Positions 28,515-43,703 of a DNA stretch of 64,000 nucleotides are shown one piece after another. The notes under the pieces are model-generated. The model did no database searches. It was not told the DNA's origin and saw only the letters and a program-made list of their open reading frames with translations. The position numbers were made by a program, and so were the translations under genes. Numbering within the stretch: position 1 is the first letter of the stretch; every line of letters begins with the position of its first letter. Source of the DNA: Pseudoalteromonas sp. T1lg23B (GTDB lineage: Bacteria > Pseudomonadota > Gammaproteobacteria > Enterobacterales > Alteromonadaceae); contig NZ_PQBZ01000034.1 in the NCBI RefSeq assembly GCF_002964665.1, forward strand, positions 744,429 through 808,428, given 5' to 3'.

Positions 28515-29111
28515 ATGATCAGTTACATTGTTTTTTTCACACTGCTACTTCTAATTACATTACTTGGAGTTTACGTCGTGATAGAAAATAATCGCAAAAA
28601 GGCACGTGAAGCCGAAAAGAAAGTTTTTAATAACCGTTTAAAAGAGATAACAACCAACTTTAAACATAAAACTGCTGAGTATGTAGACGCCAAAATACTG
28701 CGCCCTAAATACGCACCAAAAATCAATGCAATCGTCAGTAACTTCTTTGTCGTTCAAGCGCACACAGAAGCCAATCTGAGTCAGCTTGAGCTAGTCAGTG
28801 AATTATTTACCCGTACCGTTGGTACTGAATTAGGTAAGTGTAGGATCACTGGTAATATCGACCTACTTGCTGAGCAACTGCAATATTTCGTAGCGGAATT
28901 ACCCAGCAATGGCATTGCCTACAATAAAGATTTCTACTACGAAATACTGCCAGCATTAATTACGCTGATCAAAACTCCGGATGTGCCGATGGGTATGGAA
29001 ACCGACGCTGAGGTACATGAAGAAGGCTCTGACGATAGGGGCGACAATGAGTTAGGTGAGCAGACTGCACAACAGATGTTAGATGCAAGACAAAGGTTAA
29101 CAGCCAGCTAG
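28515..29111 (+). CDS. Membrane-anchored protein of unknown function between nadK and recN
   Basis: A 198-residue protein with one N-terminal transmembrane helix (SYIVFFTLLLLITLLGVYVV) and a basic coiled stretch (ENNRKKAREAEKKVFNNRLK), so it is probably a single-pass anchor with the rest in the cytoplasm. The middle is helical (QLELVSELFTRTVGTELG). The last 40 residues are acidic and probably disordered. I do not recognise a domain. It follows nadK in the same direction, and a similar unknown sits at this position in related genomes as I remember them. Confidence 0.7.
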   Translation: MISYIVFFTLLLLITLLGVYVVIENNRKKAREAEKKVFNNRLKEITTNFKHKTAEYVDAKILRPKYAPKINAIVSNFFVVQAHTEANLSQLELVSELFTRTVGTELGKCRITGNIDLLAEQLQYFVAELPSNGIAYNKDFYYEILPALITLIKTPDVPMGMETDAEVHEEGSDDRGDNELGEQTAQQMLDARQRLTAS

Positions 29112-29160
29112 TAAATATTGTGTTGAATTAATCAAATTCGAGTTGCTTTTAATCAGCATA

Positions 29161-29176
29161 CTGTATAGATTAACAG
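29161..29176. promoter_or_regulatory. LexA box 1 of recN
   Basis: CTGTATAGATTAACAG fits CTGT-N8-ACAG exactly, flanked by TA on both sides as in strong SOS boxes. It lies 26 bases upstream of the recN start. Confidence 0.9.
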
Positions 29177-29184
29177 TATAACCA

Positions 29185-29200
29185 CTGTTTGGATGCACAG
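29185..29200. promoter_or_regulatory. LexA box 2 of recN
   Basis: CTGTTTGGATGCACAG fits CTGT-N8-ACAG exactly and ends one base before the chosen recN ATG. Tandem boxes are known for recN of E. coli. Confidence 0.85.
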
Positions 29201-29201
29201 T

Positions 29202-30875
29202 ATGCTTATTAACTTAGAAATTAAAAACTTTGCTATTGTAAACGCGCTACAAGTTGAGTGGCGCTCTGGTATGACCGCCATTACCGGCGAAACGGGTGCC
29301 GGTAAGTCTATCGCTATTGATGCACTGTCATTGTGCCTCGGTGAACGAGCTGATGCCGCAGCCATTCGTCCCGGCGCAGACAAAACGCAAATAAGCGCAC
29401 ACTTTGATATCTCAGAGCTTCCCATCGCAAAACAATTTTTAAGTGAGCATATGCTCAACAACGAAGATCAGGATTGTATTCTACGCCGAGTTATTGGTAA
29501 AAATGGTCGCAGCAAAAGCTATATCAACGGCATTGCCGTTACCGCAGGCCAACTCAGAGAGCTAGGTCAACATTTAATTTCCATTCACGGCCAACATGCT
29601 CATCAATTATTACTCAAACCTGAGCATCAACTTCATCTGCTTGATGCCTATGCGGGGCACCATGCTTTGCTCAATGCAGTCAATGCCCAATATAGTCACT
29701 TCAATAAGCTACAACGTGAATATAGCGAGCTGCAAAAGCAACAGCAAACACAAGCTGCAAAGCAACAACTACTCGAATATCAAGTTGCTGAACTAGATGA
29801 GTTTGCACTGCAAGAGGGTGAATTTGAGGAAATAGAAACCGAACATAGTCGCTTAAGCCACAGCCAGACGATCTTAGAAACTTGTCAACGAGAGCTTGCT
29901 CACCTGTATGAAGATGATCAAACCGTGCTCAGTCAATTACAGCATAGCGCGCAAAAGTTTTGTGAACTGGCAGGCTATGACAACCAGCTGAGCTCTATCG
30001 CACAAATGCTTGAAGAAGCCGCAGTACAAATAGAAGAAGCCTGTCGCGAAGTGCGTAGCTATGGAGAAAACATTGAGCAAGATCCAATGCGTCTACAAGA
30101 GCTAGAAGAGCGCCTGTCAAAAGCGATGGACTTGGCACGTAAGCATGCGATAAAGCCAGATGAACTATACGCTTTTCATCAGCAGTTGAAACTTGAACTA
30201 AACGAAATCAGCTCAGATTCAGCGCGTTTAGATGCTCTGGAGCAAGAAATTGCCGATGCTATACATGCCTACAATATTGCCGCCAAAGGGCTCAGTGAAA
30301 GTAGACAAACGGCAGCTGGGCAGCTCAATAAACTGATCTCAAAAAGTATGGCTTCTCTTGCCATGGAAAATGGTCGTTTCGCCATTGAGCTAACACAAAA
30401 ACAACAACAAAAACCCGCAGCCAGCGGCTTTGATGACATAGAGTTTTTAGTTTCAACTAACCCCGGCCAACCACTACAGCCACTAGGCAAAGTCGCTTCG
30501 GGTGGTGAACTTTCACGTATTAGCTTAGCTATTCAGGTTATTATCGCACAGCGTGTTACCACCCCAACATTGATATTTGATGAAGTAGACGTGGGCATCT
30601 CAGGCCCGACAGCATCACAGGTGGGTAAGTTACTCAGACAGCTGGGTCAATCAACGCAAGTTATTTGTGTAACACACTTACCACAAGTTGCATGTAGTGG
30701 TCATCAGCAGTTTTTTGTCGCTAAAGTTGTTGAAAACGGTGAAACCTTCACCTCTATGAAACCACTAGAGCATGATATGCGTGTTGAAGAAATTGCCCGT
30801 CTGATCGGTGGTGACAAAATTAGTGCCACCACCAAAGCCAGCGCGCAAGAGCTTTTGACAGTACAAAGCGCATGA
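29202..30875 (+). CDS. recN: DNA repair protein RecN
   Basis: An SMC-like ATPase for double-strand break repair, induced in the SOS response. Of 557 residues, the N-terminal ATP-binding half has MLINLEIKNFAIV and the Walker A ITGETGAGKSIAIDALSLCL. Long coiled-coil arms follow (about 150-360), then the ABC signature KVASGGELSRISLAIQVI and Walker B TLIFDEVDVGISGPTA. ATG 29202 matches the usual N-terminus; the in-frame ATG 29193 lies inside LexA box 2. Two LexA boxes in the 5' region fit tight SOS control. Confidence 0.96.
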   Translation: MLINLEIKNFAIVNALQVEWRSGMTAITGETGAGKSIAIDALSLCLGERADAAAIRPGADKTQISAHFDISELPIAKQFLSEHMLNNEDQDCILRRVIGKNGRSKSYINGIAVTAGQLRELGQHLISIHGQHAHQLLLKPEHQLHLLDAYAGHHALLNAVNAQYSHFNKLQREYSELQKQQQTQAAKQQLLEYQVAELDEFALQEGEFEEIETEHSRLSHSQTILETCQRELAHLYEDDQTVLSQLQHSAQKFCELAGYDNQLSSIAQMLEEAAVQIEEACREVRSYGENIEQDPMRLQELEERLSKAMDLARKHAIKPDELYAFHQQLKLELNEISSDSARLDALEQEIADAIHAYNIAAKGLSESRQTAAGQLNKLISKSMASLAMENGRFAIELTQKQQQKPAASGFDDIEFLVSTNPGQPLQPLGKVASGGELSRISLAIQVIIAQRVTTPTLIFDEVDVGISGPTASQVGKLLRQLGQSTQVICVTHLPQVACSGHQQFFVAKVVENGETFTSMKPLEHDMRVEEIARLIGGDKISATTKASAQELLTVQSA

Positions 30876-31054
30876 TGCTGTAGATTGCTGTCGAATAATC
30901 TGAGTGGCCAACATGGAGTCGGGCTTTCCTAGGCGAAAACTCGCAGGGCATCTAAAGTGAAAGCTTTTATGATACCGCTTCTTCTGAAATATATAATTGC
31001 GTTGATTGACACCACCACTGTGCTCACTTTACCGTCAATGGCACTCAGTTTCAC

Positions 31055-31079
31055 AAAAAAGCCCGCATATGCGGGCTCG
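31055..31079 (-). terminator. Terminator after gltD
   Basis: On the minus strand AGCCCGCAT, ATGCGGGCT, then TTTTT. It lies 45 bases after the gltD stop. The stretch 30876-31050 between recN and this hairpin shows no gene that I can support. Confidence 0.88.
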
Positions 31080-31123
31080 ATGGTCTTACTACTTAGTTTG
31101 AATCATTAAAACCTTTGCTTGGC

Positions 31124-37002
<5,879 letters not shown>

Positions 37003-37103
37003 GGACTCCTCCCCTTGCTACAACTGCCATTGGTTACACTTCTAACGAGATTTTTTGACAGATATTCAAAACTAGCGAGGTTTTAAATTGGAGTCAACAC
37101 AAT

Positions 37104-37121
37104 TATGAATACATATTCACT
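37104..37121. promoter_or_regulatory. ArgR-like box upstream of gltB
   Basis: TATGAATACATATTCACT matches the ARG-box consensus TGAAT-wwww-ATTCA exactly at 37106-37119. A weaker half (TGAAT at 37126-37130) follows at the spacing usual for paired boxes. It lies about 100 bases from the gltB start. Confidence 0.7.
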
Positions 37122-37288
37122 AACATGAATATTTCTCATTGGTATGATAAATTAACCGAAAGTGGTGATTTAGAGCTAAAACCACAAAAATCGACCAAAA
37201 AAAGGCCATGACACCAGTGTCATTTTGAATTAAAAGTTAACAAAAATACCTCCATAGCCCAGTTTACGTAAACGTAAAGCACAGAACA

Positions 37289-37306
37289 AGTGAATAATTA
37301 TTCAAC
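37289..37306. promoter_or_regulatory. Second ArgR-like box in the gltB 5' region
   Basis: AGTGAATAATTATTCAAC holds TGAAT-AATT-ATTCA, a perfect consensus palindrome, at 37291-37304, again followed by a weaker GAATTAGAATT copy. It lies 287 bases upstream of gltB. The region 37003-37475 shows no gene, so these boxes most likely serve gltBD. Confidence 0.65.
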
Positions 37307-37475
37307 CGAATTAGAATTGTCACCCGTATTTTGAGAGATGCTGTGCATATTATTCAGCATGTTCGCTGATTACATATCGTTACCTCAATCGACATACCAA
37401 GTTCGGGGGAGGAGCAGCTTAACGTTAACGTCAACTTTCATTCTATGTAAAATGGTAATCTTGGGGACTAGGCAC

Positions 37476-37501
37476 AAAAAAGCCCAACTAGAAGCTGGGC
37501 T
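37476..37501 (-). terminator. Terminator after grxD
   Basis: AGCCCAACT and AGCTGGGCT form a stem with one mismatch near the loop; on the minus strand six T follow. It lies 27 bases after the grxD stop. Confidence 0.85.
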
Positions 37502-37528
37502 AAATAGAATGATTTTGATAGAAGATGT

Positions 37529-37876
37529 TTACTCAGCCGAGCTAGACTCTTCCGTCTTATACTTTGCTGCTGTTTCTTGGATTAGTGGCTGTAACTCACC
37601 ACGTTGAAACATTTCAATGATAATATCGCAGCCGCCGATCAACTCGCCTTCAACCCACAGTTGTGGAAAAGTCGGCCAATTAGCGTAATGCGGTAATTCA
37701 GCACGGATATCTGGGTTAAGAAGAATATCAACGTACGCAAATTGCTCGCCGCATGCCATTAATGCTTGCGCAGCTTGTGACGAAAAACCACAGTTCGGTA
37801 ATTTTGGAGAGCCTTTCATATAAAGAAGAATCGGGTTTTCAGAAATTTGCTGTTTAATTTTATCAATGGTTTCCAT
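37529..37876 (-). CDS. grxD: Monothiol glutaredoxin Grx4
   Basis: Binds and transfers 2Fe-2S clusters as a glutathione-ligated dimer. Of 115 residues, the CGFS active site is in MKGSPKLPNCGFSSQAAQAL (about 20-39), followed by PTFPQLWVEGELIGGCDII (TFPQ and GGCD glutathione-binding motifs). ATG 37876 with GAGGT upstream is preferred to the ORF start 12 bases earlier. It is divergent from sodB, another iron-related gene; the shared 240-base region holds an inverted repeat. Confidence 0.95.
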   Translation of the reverse strand: METIDKIKQQISENPILLYMKGSPKLPNCGFSSQAAQALMACGEQFAYVDILLNPDIRAELPHYANWPTFPQLWVEGELIGGCDIIIEMFQRGELQPLIQETAAKYKTEESSSAE

Positions 37877-38014
37877 CTTTAACCTCAAAGTGACGATAGC
37901 GTTCGGTCCGTGATAGTAAAGCGAGCTTGAAATATCACCAATAAGACCATATTTACGATTAGTATTAAGGCAACGCCATTGCTGTTTGCCAAAACTTGAG
38001 TAAAATACTCGGGA

Positions 38015-38033
38015 ATTATAGTATCACTATAAT
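38015..38033. promoter_or_regulatory. Perfect inverted repeat between grxD and sodB
   Basis: ATTATAG-TATCA-CTATAAT, a 7-5-7 palindrome, lies about 84 bases upstream of the sodB ATG and 139 bases from the grxD start. It may be a repressor site overlapping the sodB promoter. It does not match Fur, IscR or NsrR consensus sites that I know. Confidence 0.5.
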
Positions 38034-38116
38034 GCCAATTCGTATAGAACAGAGCAATTATCTACGCTATGTTTGGTACTGCGATTTGGCATTCAAACAA
38101 CAAAATGGAGATTAAC

Positions 38117-38698
38117 ATGGCATTTGAACTACCGTCACTACCTTATGCAATCGATGCGCTTGAGCCTCACATTTCACAAGAGACTTTAGAGTTTCACCAC
38201 GGTAAGCACCACAACACTTACGTAGTTAAACTAAACGGCTTAGTTGAAGGTACTGAATTCGCTAACAAAACTTTAGAAGAAGTGGTATGTAGTTCAGAAG
38301 GTGGAGTATTTAACAACGCTGCTCAGATCTGGAACCACACATTCTACTGGCACAGCCTATCACCAAATGGTGGTGGTGAGCCTACTGGTAAAGTAGCTGA
38401 GCTAATTAACGCTAAGTGGGGCTCATTCGCAGCATTCCAAGAAGCATTCAACGATAAAGCTGTTAACAACTTCGGTTCAAGCTGGACTTGGTTAGTACAA
38501 CTTGCAGATGGTTCACTTGATATCGTGAACACCTCAAACGCTGCGACACCGCTAACTGAAGCGGGTGTTACACCAATCCTAACCGTTGACCTTTGGGAAC
38601 ACGCTTATTATATCGACTACCGCAATGTTCGTCCTGACTATTTGAAAGGTTTCTGGGCGTTAGTTAACTGGGAATTTGCGAACAGCAACCTAGCTTAA
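38117..38698 (+). CDS. sodB: Superoxide dismutase [Fe]
   Basis: Dismutates superoxide in the cytoplasm. The 193-residue protein begins [20 protein letters not shown]. Metal ligands are His in [13 protein letters not shown] (about 27), His in [15 protein letters not shown] (about 74), and Asp/His in [15 protein letters not shown] (about 157-171). The [10 protein letters not shown] and GSSWTWLV signatures indicate the iron type. ATG 38117 with GGAG upstream is chosen over an in-frame start 48 bases earlier. It is monocistronic with a strong terminator. Confidence 0.97.
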   Translation: MAFELPSLPYAIDALEPHISQETLEFHHGKHHNTYVVKLNGLVEGTEFANKTLEEVVCSSEGGVFNNAAQIWNHTFYWHSLSPNGGGEPTGKVAELINAKWGSFAAFQEAFNDKAVNNFGSSWTWLVQLADGSLDIVNTSNAATPLTEAGVTPILTVDLWEHAYYIDYRNVRPDYLKGFWALVNWEFANSNLA

Positions 38699-38734
38699 CA
38701 ATTACGACGAATACGGCAATAGAATTATTGCAAT

Positions 38735-38761
38735 AAAAGGCACTGTCAGTGCCTTTTTTTA
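38735..38761 (+). terminator. Terminator after sodB
   Basis: AAAGGCACTG, TCAGTGCC then seven T: a classic rho-independent terminator 37 bases after the sodB stop. Confidence 0.92.
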
Positions 38762-38902
38762 TTTCCTCATCTTCCCCACACAAATGCATTAAATATTTGG
38801 AATTTTTAGGCAAATTTCAAATATCAAGACTAAGCTTAAAGTAACCTTTTCCTTTGTAGATAAAACAGCTTTTTTTATGTAAGCAGGTTACTGGAGGTCG
38901 TT

Positions 38903-40825
38903 ATGACGATATTTGAACACTACCAAGCCAGATATGAAGCAGCACAAGAAGAAGAGTACAGTATCGCCGAATTTCTTGAGATCTGTAAAGAAGATAAATC
39001 GGCCTATGCAAGTGCTCCAGAACGCCTATTAATGGCGATTGGTCAGCCCGAAATGATCGATACAGCGAGCGATGCACGCCTTAGCCGGCTTTTCTCTAAC
39101 CGCGTGATTGCACGCTACCCTGCTTTTGATGAGTTCTACGGAATGGAAGATGCGATAGAGCAAATTGTATCTTACTTGAAACACGCCGCGCAGGGGCTTG
39201 AAGAATGTAAGCAAGTTCTTTATTTGCTTGGTCCTGTTGGCGGTGGTAAGTCCTCTATCGCAGAAAAGCTCAAGTACTTAATGCAGCAAGTACCGATATA
39301 TGCAATCAAAGGCTCTCCTGTAAACGATCACCCTCTCTCCTTATTTAACCCAATCGAAGACGCAGAATTACTTGAAAAAGAGTATGGCATCAAGCCCCGC
39401 TACTTAAAAACAGTAATGTCACCTTGGGCAGCAAAAAGGCTACATGAGTTTAACGGTGACATTAGCAAGTTTAGAGTCGTTAAGCGCTACCCGTCTATTT
39501 TGGACCAGATTGCCATAGCAAAAACCGAACCCGGCGATGAAAACAATCAGGATATTTCAGCCTTGGTGGGTAAAGTAGATATCAGAAAACTTGAGCACTA
39601 CGCTCAAAATGACCCCGATGCCTACTCCTACTCTGGTGCACTGTGTCTTGCTAACCAAGGCTTGATGGAGTTCGTAGAAATGTTTAAGGCACCAATAAAG
39701 GTGCTACACCCATTACTAACTGCTACCCAAGAAGGCAATTACAATGGGACTGAAGGAATTTCAGCATTGCCTTTCAGTGGCATGATTTTGGCCCACTCAA
39801 ACGAATCTGAATGGCAAACCTTTAAAAACAACAAAAACAACGAAGCATTTTTAGACCGTGTTTATATTGTCAAAGTGCCGTATTGTCTACGAGTCTCTGA
39901 GGAAGTTAAAATTTACAACAAGCTCATTGAAAATAGTGAACTTGCTCTTGCGCCATGTGCGCCTGGCACCTTGGAAACCCTAGCAAAGTTTGTTTCACTG
40001 TCACGTATCAAAGAGCCTGAAAATTCAAGCATCTACTCGAAAATGAGGGTATATGATGGCGAAAGCTTAAAAGATACAGATCCTAAAGCTAAGTCCTATC
40101 AGGAATATCGAGACTATGCGGGGGTTGATGAAGGCATGACTGGGCTATCTACCCGCTTCGCGTTCAAAATACTGTCTCGCGTATTCAACTTTGACCATGC
40201 GGAAGTGGCAGCAAACCCCGTGCATTTATTTTATGTACTGGAGCAGCAAATTGAGCGTGAGCAATTTAGCGCAGAGGTACAAGAGCGATATTTAAGTCAT
40301 CTGAAAGGCTATTTAATTCCGCAATATGTTGAGTTTATAGGCAAAGAGCTACAAACCGCCTATCTAGAGTCATACTCTGAATATGGACAAAACATTTTTG
40401 ACCGTTATGTAACCTATGCTGATTTTTGGATTCAAGATCAGGAATACAGAGATCCCGACACAGGCCAGTTGTTTGATAGAGCAGCTTTAAATGCTGAACT
40501 AGAGAAGATTGAAAAACCAGCGGGGATTTCTAATCCTAAAGATTTCCGCAACGAGATAGTGAACTTTGTACTACGCGCGAGAGCGCACCACAATGGTCAA
40601 AACCCTGTGTGGACCAGCTATGAAAAGCTACGCACCGTTATAGAGAAGAAAATGTTCTCTAACACAGAGGAGCTACTTCCTGTTATTTCATTTAATGCGA
40701 AGACCTCAGCTGAGGATCAGAAAAAACATGAAGACTTCGTTAACCGTATGGTTGAAAAAGGGTATACCCAGAAGCAAGTACGATTACTCTCTGAATGGTA
40801 TCTAAGAGTTAGAAAATCACAGTAA
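38903..40825 (+). CDS. yeaG: PrkA/YeaG serine protein kinase
   Basis: A 640-residue AAA+-like kinase. The Walker A is in YLLGPVGGGKSSIAEKLKYL (about 108-127) and is preceded by YPAFDEFYGMEDAIEQIVSY. The remainder matches the PrkA family, including EFVEMFKAPIKVLHPLLTAT and the helical C-terminal domain with IYSKMRVYDGESLKD. In enterobacteria the protein is sigma-S dependent and acts in stationary phase and nitrogen starvation. GGAGG lies 7-11 bases upstream of the ATG. It starts the yeaG-yeaH-ycgB operon (27 and 18 bases between genes). Confidence 0.95.
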   Translation: MTIFEHYQARYEAAQEEEYSIAEFLEICKEDKSAYASAPERLLMAIGQPEMIDTASDARLSRLFSNRVIARYPAFDEFYGMEDAIEQIVSYLKHAAQGLEECKQVLYLLGPVGGGKSSIAEKLKYLMQQVPIYAIKGSPVNDHPLSLFNPIEDAELLEKEYGIKPRYLKTVMSPWAAKRLHEFNGDISKFRVVKRYPSILDQIAIAKTEPGDENNQDISALVGKVDIRKLEHYAQNDPDAYSYSGALCLANQGLMEFVEMFKAPIKVLHPLLTATQEGNYNGTEGISALPFSGMILAHSNESEWQTFKNNKNNEAFLDRVYIVKVPYCLRVSEEVKIYNKLIENSELALAPCAPGTLETLAKFVSLSRIKEPENSSIYSKMRVYDGESLKDTDPKAKSYQEYRDYAGVDEGMTGLSTRFAFKILSRVFNFDHAEVAANPVHLFYVLEQQIEREQFSAEVQERYLSHLKGYLIPQYVEFIGKELQTAYLESYSEYGQNIFDRYVTYADFWIQDQEYRDPDTGQLFDRAALNAELEKIEKPAGISNPKDFRNEIVNFVLRARAHHNGQNPVWTSYEKLRTVIEKKMFSNTEELLPVISFNAKTSAEDQKKHEDFVNRMVEKGYTQKQVRLLSEWYLRVRKSQ

Positions 40826-40852
40826 TACGATTAGAAACTGAGAGGGTGATTT

Positions 40853-42135
40853 ATGGCGCATTTTATAGACCGTCGCCTGAACGGTAAGAACAAGAGTACC
40901 CTAAACCGACAACGTTTTATTAGGCGTTATAAAAAGCAAATAAAAGAAGCGGTGTCGGATGCTATCAACAAACGCAGTGTCACAGATACGAGTAGCGGTG
41001 AGAGTATCTCAATTCCGCAACGAGACATCAGTGAGCCTGTGTTTCATCAAGGCAAAGGTGGAGACAGAGAACGGATCCACCCAGGTAATGACCAGTTCAG
41101 CACTGGGGACAAGATCCAACGTCCCCCTTCTGGCCAAGGTGGAGGAGCAGGCCCAGGTGACGCCAGCGATCAGGGCGAAGGCGAAGATGATTTTGTCTTT
41201 TCTATCTCAAAAGATGAATATCTAGACCTGTTGTTTGAAGATTTGGAGCTACCAAACTTAAAACAAAGTCAATTAGATAAGTTGGTTCAAATGAAAACCC
41301 ATCGCGCTGGATTCTGCAATGATGGGATGCCCAGTAACTTAGATATTGTACGCTCACTGCGAGGCTCGCTAGCACGCCGCGTTGCTATGTCTGCGAGTAA
41401 ACGTAGACGCTTAGCTGAGGCAGAAGAGGAACTACGGGTTCTATTAGACGAACCTGTACCGCCTCAACAAAGAATTACCGAGCTAGAAGCTGAAATTGCA
41501 GACCTAAAACAGAAAATCGCTGCTGTGCCGTTTATAGACAACTACGACTTGCGTTTTAGAAATTATGAAAAGCGCCCACATCCAACCAGCAAAGCGGTGA
41601 TGTTTTGTTTAATGGATGTGTCTGGTTCGATGGATCAAGCAACAAAAGACATGGCAAAACGTTTTTATATTTTGCTGTACCAATTTCTTACTCGTACTTA
41701 CAAAGATATTGAAGTGGTGTACATCAGGCACCATACCCAAGCCAAAGAAGTCGACGAACAGGAGTTTTTCTATTCACAAGAAACCGGTGAACAATCGTCT
41801 CTAGTGCCTTGAAGTTGATGGACGAGATTGTCAAAGAGCGTTACTCACAAGGTGATTGGAATATTTATGCTGCACAAGCTTCGGATGGTGATAACTGGGC
41901 GGATGATTCGCCACATTGTACAGATATTATGACCAACAAATTACTCAAAGTTGTGAGGTATTATGCCTATATTGAGATCACTACTCGAGCACATCAAAGC
42001 TTATGGCGCGAATATCAAGCAATTGCTAATACTCATGATAACTTCGCAATGCAGCACATTCGCACAGTGGAGGATATTTATCCCATCTTTAGAGAGCTGT
42101 TCAAGAAAAACCGTCAACAACAAGGCGCAGCTTAG
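40853..42135 (+). CDS. yeaH: YeaH/YhbH (DUF444) protein, interrupted by a single-base frameshift
   Basis: A DUF444 protein with a C-terminal von Willebrand A-like fold ([19 protein letters not shown], the MIDAS motif, about 248-266) and a Gly-rich, disordered N-terminal third. The upstream frame ends at 41812 after [12 protein letters not shown]. The downstream frame (41809-42135) continues [20 protein letters not shown] and [12 protein letters not shown]. Restoring one G in GGTGAAC near 41787 (family: [17 protein letters not shown]) joins them into 427 residues, the length of E. coli YeaH. The break falls inside a highly conserved segment, so a sequence error is likelier than decay. It works with YeaG and YcgB in the same stress operon; the molecular role is unknown. 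Confidence 0.9.
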
Positions 42136-42153
42136 CCACATTGGAGGGAGCTT

Positions 42154-43659
42154 ATGAGTTATAAGCCAATGAATGATGGGCCTGATTGGACCTTTGATCT
42201 GCTTAACGAATATCAAGCTGAAATAGCCCGTGTAGCAGAGCATTACAGGTTGGATACATACCCAAATCAAATAGAAGTGATAACGGCTGAACAAATGATG
42301 GATGCATACTCAAGTGTTGGTATGCCTATTGGCTACAGTCACTGGTCATTTGGTAAGAAATTTATTGCAACCGAGCAAAACTATAAACGTGGGCAAATGG
42401 GCTTAGCCTATGAAATCGTAATTAATTCAAACCCATGTATAGCTTACTTAATGGAGGAAAACACACTCCCCATGCAAGCGCTTGTAATGGCACATGCTTG
42501 CTATGGACATAACTCATTTTTCAAGGGCAATTATTTATTCAAAACTTGGACAGATGCTTCATCTATTATCGATTACCTAGTTTTTGCAAAGAACTATATC
42601 GCCGAGTGTGAAGAAAAGCATGGTATTGATGAAGTAGAAAATTTACTGGATTCTTGTCATGCACTAATGAACTACGGCGTTGACAGATACAAACGTCCTC
42701 AGCAAATTTCAATGTACGAAGAGCAAAAGCGACAGAAAGAGCGTGAAGATTATTTACAGTCACAAGTTAACGAACTTTGGCGCACCATTCCTGTTAGTCA
42801 ACAAGAAGAACGCATGAAGAAAGTGCGTTTCCCCAGCGAGCCGCAGGAAAACATCCTCTACTTCATTGAAAAAAATGCGCCTTTGCTAGAGTCATGGCAA
42901 CGGGAAGTTATTAGGATCGTTAGGAAAATATCCCAATACTTTTATCCTCAAAGACAAACCCAAGTGATGAATGAGGGCTGGGCAACATTTTGGCATTACA
43001 CGATTTTAAATCACCTCTACGATGAGGGCAAAGTCTCTGATGCCTTCATGCTCGAGTTCTTACAAAGTCATACCAATGTAGTCTATCAACCTCCCTATAA
43101 CAGCAAGTTTTATTCAGGTATCAACCCCTACGCCCTAGGCTTTAACATGATGGTTGATATTCGCCGCATCTGCGAAAATCCAACTGAAGAAGACAAAGAG
43201 TGGTTCCCTGAGTTTGCAGGTAGTGACTGGTTAGATACACTACATTTTGCAATGGAAAACTTTAAAGATGAAAGCTTTATCAGCCAATTCTTATCTCCAA
43301 AATTGATAAGAGATTTCAAGCTGTTCACGATTATTGACAAACAGTCAAACCCACATTTGGAGGTAGGAGCCATTCATAATGATGTTGGCTATCAAAGGGT
43401 AAGATCATCATTGTCAGCTCAGTATAACCTAAGTAACAACGAACCGAATATTCAGGTATATGACGTAGACGTTCGAGGGGACCGTTCTCTAACGCTCAAA
43501 TATGTTCCGCAAAATGGGATCCCTCTTGCAGAGTCAAAAGCTGAAGTTTTAAAACACCTCTACAGACTTTGGGGCTTTGCAGTTCGACTTGAGCAAGTAG
43601 ACGAAAATGGCGAAGCGCAAGTCATCGCACAATGTCCTTTAGAAGAAGAAGAGGATTAA
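42154..43659 (+). CDS. ycgB: SpoVR family protein YcgB
   Basis: A 501-residue SpoVR-like protein, full-length compared with E. coli YcgB (510). Family landmarks include YSHWSFGKKFIATEQNYKRG, CYGHNSFFKGNYLFKTWTDA, then VMNEGWATFWHYTILNHLYD and NPYALGFNMMVDIRRICENP. The His and Glu residues in GHNSFFKGN and MNEGWATFWH look like metal sites. GGAGGG lies 8 bases upstream of the ATG. Third gene of yeaG-yeaH-ycgB. The function is not known in detail; linkage to a kinase and a VWA protein suggests a stress complex. Confidence 0.93.
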   Translation: MSYKPMNDGPDWTFDLLNEYQAEIARVAEHYRLDTYPNQIEVITAEQMMDAYSSVGMPIGYSHWSFGKKFIATEQNYKRGQMGLAYEIVINSNPCIAYLMEENTLPMQALVMAHACYGHNSFFKGNYLFKTWTDASSIIDYLVFAKNYIAECEEKHGIDEVENLLDSCHALMNYGVDRYKRPQQISMYEEQKRQKEREDYLQSQVNELWRTIPVSQQEERMKKVRFPSEPQENILYFIEKNAPLLESWQREVIRIVRKISQYFYPQRQTQVMNEGWATFWHYTILNHLYDEGKVSDAFMLEFLQSHTNVVYQPPYNSKFYSGINPYALGFNMMVDIRRICENPTEEDKEWFPEFAGSDWLDTLHFAMENFKDESFISQFLSPKLIRDFKLFTIIDKQSNPHLEVGAIHNDVGYQRVRSSLSAQYNLSNNEPNIQVYDVDVRGDRSLTLKYVPQNGIPLAESKAEVLKHLYRLWGFAVRLEQVDENGEAQVIAQCPLEEEED

Positions 43660-43675
43660 AGTCATTCCACGTAGA

Positions 43676-43703
43676 AAGTAACACAAGTTGCCTTGTGTTA
43701 CTT
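43676..43703. terminator. Long hairpin between convergent ycgB and the diguanylate cyclase gene
   Basis: AAGTAACACAAG and CTTGTGTTACTT form a perfect 12-bp stem with a 4-base loop. It overlaps the stop of the minus-strand gene and lies 17 bases after ycgB. T tracts are poor, so it may rely on stem stability. Confidence 0.7.
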
